Assembly: GCA_963580455.1 (NCBI GenBank)
Contig: OY756967.1
Coordinates: 14,964,501-15,028,500 of the forward strand
Reading direction: 5' to 3'
DNA from: Euonymus europaeus
Taxonomy: Eukaryota; Streptophyta; Magnoliopsida; Celastrales; Celastraceae
DNA: 64,000 nt
Positions 21,853 through 34,693 of this stretch are shown here, in pieces. Each line of letters starts with the position of its first letter. Positions within the stretch are counted from its first letter, which is position 1. Below the pieces are notes generated by a model. The model was not told where the DNA came from. It did no database searches and worked only from the letters and a program-made list of their open reading frames with translations. Both the position numbers and the translations under genes were made by a program.

Positions 21853-23701
21853 CAAATTTTAATTTTTTTTGAATTTAATTAAATGAACTGAACTAAACTT
21901 GCTTTAATCGATCGATTCAATTGGAAAACCAGCCAAATTATTCAAAAACATTGATTATATCAAACATTGATTTACAAGTCTTGATGGGATCAATCCACAG
22001 TTAGATCGACAAGTCTAATCCTATTTTAAAAACCTTTTTACTTTGCTTGCTTTGAGTTATGACTCAAATTGAATTATGCTAGTGTATATTCTTATAGTCA
22101 CTTACAATAATAACTAGTGTGGGACCTGCGCCTTTTTGTCGCCCTCCAAACAAATCGAAAAAATTAGGGCTAAAGTAAACATCATTAAATGTCGTAAATT
22201 TGACCCACCAAAAAAGAGTCGTTTGACATAACATGTAACTTGAAATAAAAAACATAAGATGAATAAAATAAAAAAGGAACACAAAACTCGAACATATCAA
22301 AATAAAAAATATTAACTTTGCTAAAAGTATTAACTTTGCGAAAACTTGCCAATCCAAAATCCAAGTAATACATATAACTTAGTGTTCCAAATGTATATCC
22401 CTTAGGAACTATATACATTGGAAGAGGAACAAATGCATACAAAGTATTTAAAATTGTTGATAGTCTATTGATGAATATCAAACCATGTAAGAGAGAATTG
22501 TTCAATTGGACAACCATGTCTACAACATATCACGGATTCATAGCTCCAAAGACATTCCCTCTACCCCTATATTTAAGGCATGTGTTGTATCACCAAGTCA
22601 CAAAAGCAATGATGCACCACTTTTGCTACAAAGTAATTATGGGTTAGCTCAAGTCCCATCTCCTTGGTTTTCATTTTCTTTTGTAAAAGGAATACAAACA
22701 GACTCATATACAACTTTATTAGATAGAGCATAAAATCCCAAAATTTAACAGCTCGCCACTTCTGCAAGCATTGTAAACAACAATCTGTACAAAATATGCA
22801 CAATCTTGAGCAGAAACAATCTTTGGCAACAACCATTGAGGTGGTTTTTTTCTTTTCAAAATTCCAACAAATCCAAAAATAAATAGGATCAATTATAATG
22901 CCATGAAAATCATCATAGCACTGGAACTCAAACCATATATGTTTTAGAGAGAACTTACAACAAGATATTACATATTGTCATTGCATGTCTTTCCTTGTCA
23001 AAAGCTAGATGAACTTGTTTGTCAAATAGTCAATCTTTTGAGAGAAATACCATTCAGGGTTTTGCCTTCTATGAACTAATAAAGAGTGAATATATCTATG
23101 CTTTTGCACTCGAGGTTTCAAAACTACAGCTCAGAACCTTCTTATTTGCCATTTATGATGACATATATCATTGTTGGCATGTATATCATCAGAATACTAT
23201 AACAATTGAAAACAAATAACGTTACCTTGCTGATCGCAGCCTTGTCTTCTGCCTTTTCCAATGCTTGAGTATCTGGCATGGACTATCTAAGTTGTCCATA
23301 ATCTGCTTCAAGCCTTGTCTTTGCAAAGTACAAGCATAATTGTAGCATAGTGTATTAAGTTAGTTACCGCCATAAGTAATGTTAACAATCGGCCTCAACA
23401 TAATAAATATAGAATTGAAAGTCATACGCAATATATATTAATGGCAGTTTCCATCTTATCTCCAATCAAAGCCCAAATTTTAGTGATTGATTGGGCAAGC
23501 TTGTTTATGCAATTAGGGACCTAATGGCACAACTACCAAACATAGCCCTACCAATACAAGTGAAGTGATTTATTTATTGTGAACTCACCAGTAAAAGCAT
23601 AAATTGTTGAAGCTCTCTTTAAGAATAAGAAGATATATCCCAAAAACATCTGTAACACCATCTTGAGAATTTGTTATAGCATAAGTCAACCAAACAATCT
23701 T
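21853..23701. other. Non-coding stretch
   Basis: AT-rich sequence with no recognisable gene. Open frames at 22079-22517 (minus) and 22506-22733 (plus) overlap on opposite strands and are low-complexity or hydrophobic, with no domain. No element termini were recognised. Confidence 0.5.
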
Positions 23702-25619
23702 TGTAACGTCTCGATCCTGGAGGCGCTACTATTTAAACCTAATCCAAGAACTATAAGATATTAACCTTCCACAATATCACAAAAAGATTTAATCCTAGTT
23801 TTCCCATCTAGGATCCATAATTTTTCTACCGAAAATCCGATAGCATCTCCCCATATATTGGAGAATGCCTACCTGAAATGCGCAACACATATTCAATAAT
23901 AATATAAGGCCTTCGGCAATCAAATCTTATGAATCCACAATCCTAGGCAGGGCCTCAGACCATCTACAACATGCATCAGCAATACATAATAAAACATAGC
24001 AACCATACATGTATCAACATGCAATTCAAACTATAGAGTTCACATTCAAGTTCAGGAGTTCTATCACAGGGACCCTCCTAACCGTACCAACCACACACTG
24101 ACAAAATTTTCACAAATGTAATAAACATACACGATATTCAATCCGCATATATAATACCCAACAAAATAAAGGAGGTCAATCTTTTAACCTAATCTCATCC
24201 TAGTGTCTCTAGGTGGCACCATGTTATCTCGCCTCTTATAGATTCGTAGTGTCGATATCCGTACCAGTCTCGCCTGTGTGGGAAGAAAAGAAAATAAAGG
24301 GTGAGCAATGGCTCAGTAGGGGCAAAGAGGATAATGAAATATATTAGCTGAAATAAAAGGCAAGTCAATGCAACAACATGCCAAAGACTATGAACCACCA
24401 TATCAAATATTCATCAATCTATGGTCTTTTTTCCTTCCCATGAGTCCCGATGGGATGACGCCTCGGCATCCATCCCAATACATTGTTATTGGTGAACACT
24501 ACCACCATATGACTCATTAAGGAAAGCATGACTAATTACAAGACATCAACCTTGTCCATACTGACTCGGGTTCCTTGAATCGATCCCTTGGAATCTTAGT
24601 ATTTTGTCTCATATGGGTGTCATTAAGTTGCAACCAAGCCAGGGTTCCACAACCCTCCTCCTATATGACATTCAAACAACCTACGGAAGTCACGAATCCA
24701 TACTCGCACTTCCATGTGGCTCTAATGCAACAATATCATGTCATGGAATCAATATAGATATAAACGAATCATAGTTATAAATATAACTACTCATGATGCA
24801 TAAATAGGAACCATACATGCTTGGTATAAGACCAAACAATCAATCGGGAATCGAGAATGCAATCTAAAAACATATTATCAAATACAAGAATAATCATAGG
24901 TTTGTTCTTCCTTAGGGAGCAAATAAGGAAAAGCACAAATACAAAGATCAATGAAAATTAAATAACGAATTTTGGATAACAAGAAAGAAATGAAAGATTG
25001 GGCTAGAATCCCTTACCTCGAATCCAAGCTAAGCACAATACCAAGAGTTTCAATTTCTAGGGTTTTTTTGCAACCGGTTTGCGAAATGATTTTTTAAATA
25101 AAAGAAGTTGTCATCAGTTGTAATATGTGTAATTGATCACCATATAAATATTCACTACAAGAAAACCGCTTCTTACCGACGGATTTTGCCGACGAAAATA
25201 TTTTCGTAGGTAAATACCGACGGATTACCGACGGAAAAGAAATTTTTAGATTTTCCGACGGATTGCCGACGGAATATCGACGGAGTTTTTACCGACGGTG
25301 TTTTTGGTCGCTAAATTAAGGCGCAAAGTCTGCCGCGAAATGTGGCTACGAAGTACCGACGGATATATCGTCGGTAATTGCCGACGGAAATAATTTCCGT
25401 CGGTGACTTTGTCCAATTTTTATTTTTGATATTTTTTTGCTGTGCTAATTACTTTTTAATTTTGCCGACGGAAATATTTCTGTCGGCAATGGTTTTTATA
25501 TTAATTTAATTAGTTTTTCTGAAATATAATATTTAAATTAATTTAAAATATATAATTTTATTATTTCCACGTTGCCGACCGATAGTTCCGTCGGCAAAGT
25601 TTCCTAATTATTTTAAAAA

Positions 25620-26517
25620 AACCCTAACTCACCAATACACACAACCTGCGTTCTCTCTGCCTCTTTCCATCCTCTCCGGCACATATTGTCACTATCCCCC
25701 ATGAGTCGCTGCAGAAATCGCGTTGGAGAATCCTCTCCACACAATCACTGGTTCGCACATTTCAGGTAAAGTATGCTTATGCTTCGTCTCTCGTCTATAG
25801 TTTGTTAATTTGTTCTGCCATTTGTGGGTTTGTCTTATGCTTTGGTTCGTCGCGCGGAGAGGGAAACACAGGGAGAGATTAAGAGATGAGAGAGTTGGTT
25901 AGGGTTTATGATTCATGCGTTTTTGAGTGCTGTTGTTCTTAGTTCCTTCTGTTTTGGAATGGACTCTTTTACTTACACTAGTTTTTTTAACTCTGAAAGC
26001 ACTCTCCCTAGCCTTCACTTTCAGCTAGATCTTAATTTCGTCACTGTTTGAAGGAATGACGAATACCTATTAGGTCCAAACTAAAAGGTCTAAAACCAGG
26101 GGTCTGTTTTGTTTTATATTTGGAAACTCCATTTATTGAATTTTAATCGGTTTGGCTTATTTCATTGTCTTTATTGGTTGCATAGTTTCTATGACTTGTG
26201 AAACTCATGGTCATAATGGTCTCTGTGTTACAAGCATTTCACTCTTTTGTGGTATAAGTTCTATTTATTTTTTGTCAAAATTACATGGGCTCGGGAATAC
26301 AAAAGATGCAAGTGCAATCTTAACGAGTGCCTGTTATTTTATACTCTTTGATAATGAACTCATGATCACGTTCATTCTCTTTCAATGGGTTTGAATTAGC
26401 CGTTAACATTTCTTACATTGGTTGTTCATCTATTCAAAATCTATTTTTTCTTAAGTTTCGTCTTCATTTTCAGGGCACTTTCACCGCCTCCTTTTACTGC
26501 TGCTCTAGTCTGATCAG
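25620..26517 (+). other. Probable 5' UTR exons of the CACTA transposase gene
   Basis: A first non-coding exon appears to end at ACATTTCAG before GTAAAGTATG (donor about 25767). A second short exon (about 26475-26517) lies between CATTTTCAG and GTTAGGCATCC. The coding exon then begins after TTTTGTTAG at about 27916, 11 bases before the ATG. Split 5' leaders of this kind fit plant CACTA genes. Exon limits rest on splice consensus only. Confidence 0.4.
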
Positions 26518-27926
26518 GTTAGGCATCCAATTCTGTGGCTAATTTTTTATTTATTGATTTGTTTTTGTTACATTCTCCTGTATTGGAAACTTCCCTGAAT
26601 TCGTGTGACTTTTTAATCTTACATATTGTGTTGTACTAAACTTTTCAATTTTCTATTAGTTGGATAAGCTTGACACATCATGTTATGACTAATATGCAAG
26701 CTCCATCTTGAAACTCCATGTTGTTCTGTTTTTTTTTTATCATTTTATATCCTTTTCGGTTCTGTTTTCATTGCCTTTCTTAAATTTTATGTACTTTATC
26801 ACATTAGTCGTCTTGGGATGGAAAGTATTACTGAAAAACAAAATATAGCTGCAATTTGGCATGGATTTTCTCATTTCTTTTTGCATCTCTTGGTGATAGG
26901 TTCTCAAGTACTATTACCTTGATTGCGTTTGGAGAAAATAATGCATATAGGTATAGCGAACTTCCACCCACCTTAGACGTTAGGGTTGTGAAGAGTTGGT
27001 AGTGGTAATTAAGCCTATAGCAACAGCTTTGCCACAGTTAGAAGGTAGTGATATAGTGTGTATATATATATATGTGTATATCTTGAATGACCATTAATAT
27101 ATACCTCTATAAATATATACGTAGCCAAGAAAAAAAAGGGAATTGAACTCAATGAATGCTGAAATATCACTAGTCAAGAAGTTCCCACAAACATAATGTG
27201 AAGAAGACATAAGTTACTTGTTTATGTCCTCCGTGTGAGTCTCTGTAATTTTTTCAATTGTACAACTTGAGGGGCTATTTGGCAGCAATTTGGATTGATG
27301 TTTTAGAGAGTTAAAGAGATTTTTTTTTCAATCATATGATGACTATTGAGATAGATTTTAATACTATAAATTTCAGTCCTTTGTTTATACCTTTAATCTT
27401 CTTTAATTGTTACTTTTTTTTTCTTCCACAGTAGGTTATAGTTTTCCATTCATGTCTTAACTATAATATGTATGTATGGCCCCATTAATTTCCTCTCTTG
27501 GTTAGCTAACAACTTTAGCAAGAAATTATTATAAGTGTGGTGGTTAAGTAAGTTCTTTTGATAAGATTGAAAATTTATTGGTTGAAAGCACATATTAATC
27601 AAAATTCTTTGATTTCTCCTTGATTAAAGTGTATGCATTTATGTATACTGAAAAATATCAAATGTTGCTGGTAGTAATTAATGTTTTAAATGCATAAAAT
27701 TCTCATTTGTTAGGGACCTAAACAGTAACGTAAATGGCTTACTCAGTGGACTAGAGGCTTAAATTAGAAAATATGGCCAAATGAGGCTACTTTCTTTTAT
27801 TTCCCATGCATGCTTTTGCTTTGATTTCTCTGAATTCTATAGCAACATGTGATGTTTTTGTACCACAAGGAAGAGTACTAATGTCTCTAATACCTTGTTT
27901 TTTAACCTTTTGTTAGAAAGAAAAAA

Positions 27927-29610
27927 ATGTCAAGCATACATAGGTCGTGGATGTATGCTAGGCTAATTGATGGACTTCTCAATCAGGAATTTATAGAGGG
28001 GGTGCAACATTTCATTGCCTATGCTCGTTCTCAACCAGAGAACATGGATGGAAGTAAGATTAGATGTCCATGTGTACGATGCCATAACCGTAGATTTTGG
28101 GAACCAGAAGAAGTGCATCTCCATCTTTTGAAGAAGGGATTCGTGCGGGATTATTACATATGGTCTCATCATGGAGAATCTTATTTTGGAGCAGGGACTG
28201 ATGATGGCGGAGACACTAACACGTGGGCGTCTGCGTCTGCGTCTACAAGATCAGATGTGGAGATCCCTAATCCTTACCACACAATGGTGATAGATGCAGC
28301 TGGCCCGAACTTTGATCCATCAAATATTGAGGAATCTCCGAACCCAAATGCACAAAAATTGTATGACATGCTGCAAGGAGCGGAGCAAGAATTGTGGCCA
28401 GGGTGTGAAACAGTCTCTCAACTATCGGCTATGGCACGGTTGCTGAGCATTAAGTCTGAATATCATTTGTCGGAGAATTGCTATGATGCAATCACTAGAT
28501 TATTTAAAGATGCATTACCGGAGGACAACACACTTTCAGATAGCTTTTATAGCACTAAAAAGTTTGTCCAAGGATTAGGGCTTCCGGTGGAGAAGATACA
28601 TTGTTGTTTGAATGGGTGCATGATATATTGGGGCAATGACATTGACTTGAGAAGTTGTAAATTCTGTCAGTACCCTCGTTTTCAGAGTAGAAGAAGAAGG
28701 GATTCGGGGCAAAAGAAGGAGGTTCCACACCAAAAGATGTACTACTTTCCTTTAGCACCGAGGCTACAGAGATTGTATGCTTCAGCAGCCACAGCAGAGC
28801 ACATGAGGTGGCATGATAACCATGACCAAGAAGAGGGAGTAATGTGTCACCCTTCGGATTCAGAGGCATGGAAACACTTCAACCGAGTTCAACAAGTATT
28901 TTCGGGCGAAGCCCGTAATGTGAGGCTGGGTTTATGCACAGACGGTTTTCAACCTTTTGGCCAATCGGGCCAATAGTATTCATCATGGCCAGTGATAGTC
29001 ACTCCATACAATTTGCCTCCCTGGATGTGTATGAAAGATGAATTTATGTTTCTGACGGTGATTGTGCCTGGACCGAAGAATCTAAACGTAAAATAGATGT
29101 CTTCCTACAGCCATTGATTCATGAATTGTGCATGTTGTGGGAGGATGGTGTTGAGACATGGGATGTATCTTTGAAGCAGAATTTTCAGCTACGAGCTGCT
29201 CTTATGTGGACTATCGGTGACTTTCCAGCATACTCGATGTTGTCTGGTTGGAGTACGGCTGGGAAGTTAGCTTGTCCATATTGCATGGAAGATTCTGGAG
29301 CATTTATTCTTCAAAGAGGACGTAAGACATCGTGGTTTGACAACCACCGCAAGTTTTTACCAATAAACCATCCGTTTAGAAGGAACAAGAACTGGTTTAG
29401 AAAGAATATGGTTGTCAGTGAAATGGCACCACCAGTAAGATCTGGCGAGGAGATATATAATCGTATATGTGCATTTGGGTTGGAGAAAGTCATTGAGGAG
29501 GGTGGAGAGCAGTGGAATCAACATATGAATAGAATTTCAATTTGTGGTTGGAAGAAGCGTAGCATATTTTGGGATTTACCTTATTGGAGAACTAACCTCA
29601 TTCGCCACGT
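27927..29610 (+). pseudogene. TNP2-type CACTA transposase, broken and truncated
   Basis: The first frame (27927-28976) starts MSSIHRSWMYARLIDG. It contains the plant transposase-associated domain (PF13963-like, about residues 5-80) with CPCVRCHNRR and WSHHGES, a mid-region with CCLNGCMIYWG (a Cys-rich segment typical of TNP2), and the start of the Transposase_21 domain (PF02992). A TAG at 28974-28976 follows FGQSGQ, where family members keep an open codon. A 1-nt frameshift near 29085 moves the frame into 29090-29728. That frame reads ETWDVSLKQNFQLRAALMWT and GDFPAYSMLSGWSTAGKLAC. Homology ends at WRTNLIRH (about 29607), after which the frame reads unrelated sequence, so the C-terminal half is deleted. 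Confidence 0.92.
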
Positions 29611-31756
29611 CTCCGGATGCGCGGGATTAGTTTTTTACGATATATACGTTATTTTCTTTTATGTGAGTACATTTATGTATTATACGTTTACGTATACTGT
29701 TGTATTCTATACTTTTCTTGCATTTTAATAATTATTCTGGATTGCATAAATTTTAGACGTTGAGCACGTTTTTTTTATGGATTTTTATTTTAATAAATAT
29801 ATATATATTTCAGGTTAATATTAGTTAATTTGAAGTTTTGATGATTGGTAAAAAAAAAATACCGACGAATTACCGACGAAAATTAAATTAAAAATAATTA
29901 TTTTAAATGAACTTACCGACAAAGTACCGACGAAAATTAAATAAAAATAATTTATTTTAAATAATATTAGCGACGGATTACCGACGAAAATTTATTTTTT
30001 TCAAAAATATATTTAAATAATATTGCCGACGGATTACCGACAAATATTTTGGTCGGTAAATTACCGATGAATTGTATTTTTGGTCAGTAATTATTTACCG
30101 ACGAGCGATTTACCGACGAAAATATTTTGTCGGTAAACCGTCGGTAATTTTAATTGCCGACGGTATAAGATTTTTATCGACGGAAATTTCCGTCGGTAAT
30201 TTATCATTTTCTTGTAGTGATTTTTGGGTCTACCAAAATTCAAAAAAATAGGTAAGTGAGTTTGCTAGGTATGAGGAAGATGTAAGGCAACCCACAACAT
30301 TTGTTTTAAAAAACAGCTATCAATTTAACTTTTATTGTCTCATTAAATGATTTTAAAAATATTAATTGTGAGAAAAAATACGTATATAGGGTAAAATAAT
30401 TATACAAAGACTATATCGAAATAGGGTAAGGTAATTTTAGAAAATATAAAAACTATATCGAAAGTCTAATATTGAGGTTCATGAAATTCTTCCATCCAAT
30501 AGTCAAATTTTCAAGAAACACTCTCACCTCAAGAATCTTTCTGATGGTGCATCCAATGCGTTCTCCAATTTAATTTCATTATAGGTTAAGACTTTCAATA
30601 TAATTTGTATACACAAATAAAATATACAGTATGAATGTTTAAAATAAAAAATAATAAAAATTAAAAATAATAATGAATAAAAATTAAAAATAATAAAATA
30701 ATAAATAAAAAGAAAAACAAATAATAAAAACAAATAAATAAAAAGAAAAATAAAATAAAATAAAATAAAATAAAACAAAAATAAAATGTTGGGAACCGAG
30801 TTTTTGTGGATTAAACGATATTGAATTGTCGCAAATCACAATTCAAATATAATAACATGTTAAATCATAGAACTTTCACATATGATCACATAAGATAGAA
30901 AAACACATTTCAAATAAAACACATTATTAACAAATAACAAATAGCAAATAAAAATTACAAATTGAAGAGACTCGGTTCCCCTTTTTTTTTATTGGCAGTT
31001 GATTATCCCAACCATACTATTAAATTAGTATGATTGAAATTTAATAATTGAGTGCATTGTGTGGATTAATGTATTGAAATACTTTTCCCACAAAATTCAT
31101 AAAATCCTCTCCATTCAATGGATGAGAATTCCATAAAATTTTATCCTCAAGAATCCTTTCGTGATGATATCCAATGCCACCCCAATTGGTTCCGTCGTCG
31201 GATAGACTCTCAATATAATAGTTAGGGTAGGGCCTTTTTGAGCTAGTACCATACGTTTCCAAACTAATGCGCCTTAATTTGGTGCAAACACATTAACACA
31301 AAATGAACAACGAAAACTTGAGAACAAATTATTTTACAATATCAAACTCAAAATACAATACTGGACAATCAATCCATCAAAAAAATCCGTCACAACTAAG
31401 AACCATATTTCCGAGCCAACGATTTAATAGAATTTAAACATGTAAAATAAAGAGAAGAAAATTTTCAAACTAAGAGACCCATTACACAAGACTAATCACA
31501 CACTTGGCAAGTCTAAACTGTAAAAAATCCAATTTCATTATAGCTTCATTCAAACATGGGAAAGTGCAGCACATCATTTGCATTATAAGTCCACAAGTCA
31601 TACATTACACACTTCTCAAATCCATCATATTTGTCACCATAACCAAAGTGGCCAAAGAATACAACATGAATTCTATTTGAAACACAGTAAAGCTATTTCC
31701 TTTGTCAATCCGACTCACACTTGGAACAATTACTTTAAGTAAACCATAATGCAGAG

Positions 31757-32060
31757 TGTAACAATGGATTCGAACCAAAGAGACAACAATAATGAAACAA
31801 GAACACAACGATTTACGTGGAAAACCCTTAAAGGGAAAAACCACGGGCAGAGAGAGAGTTTCACTATGTGGAGAAAACAGATACAAGAGAGAATGATGAG
31901 TGACGGCTTTACAACGAATAAATAATAGCCAAAACCCTAATCATAAAAGGAATCACAAAAGACCCCAACAAAATTTCCATAAAAAAATATTCTTCTAAAA
32001 TTGTCGCACCGCGAACTTTTGGAATAAAACCAAACTAAATTCGGGTCACAAACTCTAACA
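31757..32060 (-). repeat. 3' LTR of the copia element
   Basis: It reads TGTAACAATGGATTCGAACC on the plus strand and ends AACTCTAACA. It includes ACCCTTAAAGGG, a palindromic core (CCCTTTAAGGG) set between GTGGTTTTT and TTTTCCAC on the sense strand, and an exact GGTTCGAATCC on the sense strand near its 3' end. Confidence 0.93.
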
Positions 32061-32071
32061 ATCTCCACCTT
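32061..32071 (-). other. Polypurine tract of the copia element
   Basis: On the minus strand the sequence is AAGGTGGAGAT, directly abutting the 3' LTR. This is the usual copia plus-strand primer. Confidence 0.85.
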
Positions 32072-32153
32072 GACTCGAATTCCACATAGAATGAAAACAT
32101 CATTCACCATCAACAAACTCTCCCCTCTTCCACAACCCTAAGAAGGGTAAGTA

Positions 32154-33254
32154 TCAAACTGAAATATCAACCAAGTCTAAGCAATGCTCAAACTTGGCTT
32201 TAGGAACTGGTTTAGTCATCATATCAGCAGGATTATCATGAGTGCTAACTTTTCTCACAACAATGTCACCACTAGCAACAACAATACGTGCATAATGATA
32301 GCGAATCTGAATGTGCTTTGTCCTTTCATGATACATATTATGAGTAAGATAAATAGCACTCTGACTATCACTGAAAAGTGTGGAAACTTCCAAGTCTTCA
32401 CTAATTTCATTGAATAGCCCCTTTAACCACATAGCTTCTTTACGAGCTGCTGTAATCGCCATGTATTCAGCCTTGGTGGTAGACAAAGCAACTATAGTCT
32501 GTAAAACAGCCTTCCAATTGATAGCACACCCTCGGAGAGTAAAGACATAACCAGTGAGCGATCTTCTTCTATCTAAATCTCCAGCATAATCAGAATCAAC
32601 ATAACCAATAACTCCATCTCTAGTCCTCCCAAACTGCAAACAAACATCACTAGTGCCACACAAATATCTATGAATCCACTGAACTGCTTTCCAATCTCCT
32701 CTTCCTGAATTTGCCATGTATCTACTAACCATGCTAACTGCATATGATAAATCTGGACGTGTACAAATCATTGCATACATAAGAGAGCCTACTGCACTAG
32801 TGTATGGAACTCGAGACATATACTCAATATCATTATCTGATTGTGGAGATAGATCAGATGAAAGCTTAAAAAGAGCTGCTAATGGAGTACTAACCGATTT
32901 AGCATTCTGCATATTGAACCTTTGTAGTACCTTATGAATGTATCCCTTTTGACTAAGATACAATTTCTTCGCCTTTCTATCTCTTTGAATCTCCATGCCA
33001 AGAATCTTCTTTGCAGCTCCTAAATCTTTCATCTCAAATTCCTGACTAAGCTCAGCTTTCACTTTTCTTACTTCTTCTTTATCCTTGGGAAGCTTCTCCA
33101 ATTGCCACGTGCCATTCTTATAAAGTGATTCCATCTCTTCCTGCATGGCAAGTACCCACTTGCTAGAATCTCTACAATTAACAGCCTCAAAATATGTAGA
33201 AGGTTCTTCACAAGTGTCAATATCTTCTGCTACGTTTAGAGCATAAACAACCAA
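32154..33254 (-). pseudogene. Copia RT C-terminal end plus RNase H, RT core deleted
   Basis: The 366-residue open frame begins in the region upstream of RT ([37 protein letters not shown]). At about residue 65 it jumps directly to the block that follows the active site ([20 protein letters not shown]). The segment that normally holds the RT fingers and palm, including the YVDD catalytic motif, is absent, a loss of about 200 codons that keeps the frame open. RNase H then follows with its acidic residues: D in [10 protein letters not shown] in STTKAEYMA and D in [11 protein letters not shown]. The protein cannot reverse transcribe. The frame ends normally near the polypurine tract. Confidence 0.92.
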
Positions 33255-33374
33255 ATCAGCCTCAGCATATCTCTGTGGGAGTCTAATCTCCCTTCTAGGC
33301 CTATCTTTAGCAATTGAATGTTGTGGTAATACTTGAACACTAGTCTAAGGCTCTAAATTGCACTGAGATATAGT

Positions 33375-34692
33375 CTAAGGTGAAGGATCAGACTCAAAGG
33401 GAATCTCCACCTGCGTAGCTAATTTCTGTTGATCTTTATCACAGGAATCTGTAGAAATCTGATCATGAAACATAGCAGACTCATCAAAAATAACGTTTCT
33501 ACTAATGATAATTTTCTCAATTTCTGGACACCATAACTTATACCCTTTTACTCCAGACTTGTAGCCAAGAAACACACACTTTAAAGATCTTGATTCCAAC
33601 TTTCCATTATCTACATGAGCATAGGCAGAACATCCAAATATCTTTAAATCAGAATAATTCGCAGGAGTACCAGACCATACCTCCTGCGGAGTTTTCTTAT
33701 CAATAGCAGTTGATGGAGAGCGATTTACAAGATAACAAGTTGTAGAAACGGCTTCTGCCAAAACAGACTTAGGTAATTTAGCATTGGACAACATACAACG
33801 TACTTTTTCCATCAAAGTTCTATTCATACGCTCTGCTATGCCATTTTGCTGTGGAGTACCCGGAACTGTCAAGTGCCTCACAATGCCTTCTGTCTTACAA
33901 AAGACATTAAATTCATCTGAAAAAAACTCCAAACCGTTATCTGTGCGGAGACGCTTCACTTGCTTCTCTGTCTACTTTTCAATCATGGTCTTCCAATCCT
34001 TAAAAGTGTGAAACACATCACTCGTGTTTAAAAAAGAATACCCATACTTTTCTAGAAAAATCATCAATAATTGTTAGCATATAACTAGCACCACCCTTGG
34101 AAGATACTCTCGCTGGTCCCCAAAGGTCAGAATGAATATAATCAAGAGTGCCCTTCGTATTATGTGTGCCTTTACTAAATATGACTCTTTTCTGCTTCCC
34201 AAACACACAATGCTCACAAAACTGTAACTTGCTAATATTCTGCCCATCAAGAAGTCCTCTTTTGCTCAATTCGGTCATTCCGTTTACACTCATATGCCCT
34301 AGACGCATATGCCAAAGTCTAGTAATTTCACCATCTGTCAAAGAAGGAGTAGATACTGCTGCATGGCCAACAACTGTAGAGCCTTGCAAAACATATAAGT
34401 TGGCAGCTTTTCTTTGCCCTTTCATCACAACTAAAGCACCTTTACTAATTTTCAAAACTCCACATTCACCCATGTACTTGTACCCTTTTAGATCAAGAGT
34501 ACTCAAAGAAACCAGATTTCTTTTCAAATCTGGAACATGACGAACGTCACTAAACGTTCTAACCATGCCATCAAACATCTTAATTCTGACAGATCCAATT
34601 CCAGCAATTTTGCAAGCCGCATTATTTCCCATCAAAACAGCACCCTTTGTCACTTTTTCATATGTTGAAAAACAATCCCGATTAGGACACAT
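33375..34692 (-). pseudogene. Copia protease end and integrase
   Basis: Just upstream of this frame, at about 34720, is the protease active-site block [13 protein letters not shown], preceded by a TGA where relatives have Trp. The first frame (34692-34018) holds the pre-integrase zinc finger ([14 protein letters not shown], then CEHCVFGK) and the first integrase Asp in [10 protein letters not shown]. It is broken at a T6 run near 34020 by a 1-nt shift and then by a TAG near 33975. The second frame (33959-33375) carries the second Asp (RTDNGLEF) and the catalytic Glu (QQNGIAERMNRTLMEK), so the D,D,E set is complete but split. The end, EVWSGTPANYSDLKIFGCSA, is typical of the copia integrase C-terminus. 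Confidence 0.92.
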
Positions 34693-34693
34693 A

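Larger units (their letters stand above)
25153..30219 (+). mobile_element. CACTA (En/Spm) element, 5067 bp, internally deleted
   Basis: The 13-bp terminal inverted repeat CACTACAAGAAAA is at both ends, with the ATT target duplication (25150-25152 and 30220-30222). Both subterminal regions (25180-25600 and 29860-30205) are packed with TACCGACGG / CCGTCGGTA motifs, the likely transposase-binding repeats. The interior carries an N-terminal half of a TNP2 transposase. The C-terminal half, DUF4218/DUF4216 domains and second gene are missing, so the copy is non-autonomous. It is inserted in the Ogre-type solo LTR, and joining the flanks restores that LTR. Confidence 0.93.

Noticed and set aside
22079..22517. 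Minus-strand frames of 92 and 110 residues with membrane-like composition
   Set aside because: F/L/Y-rich runs produced by A/T-rich DNA; no start context, partner exon or domain.
26152..26394. 80-residue frame inside the CACTA element
   Set aside because: Lies in the predicted leader intron between two non-coding exons, and no family match.
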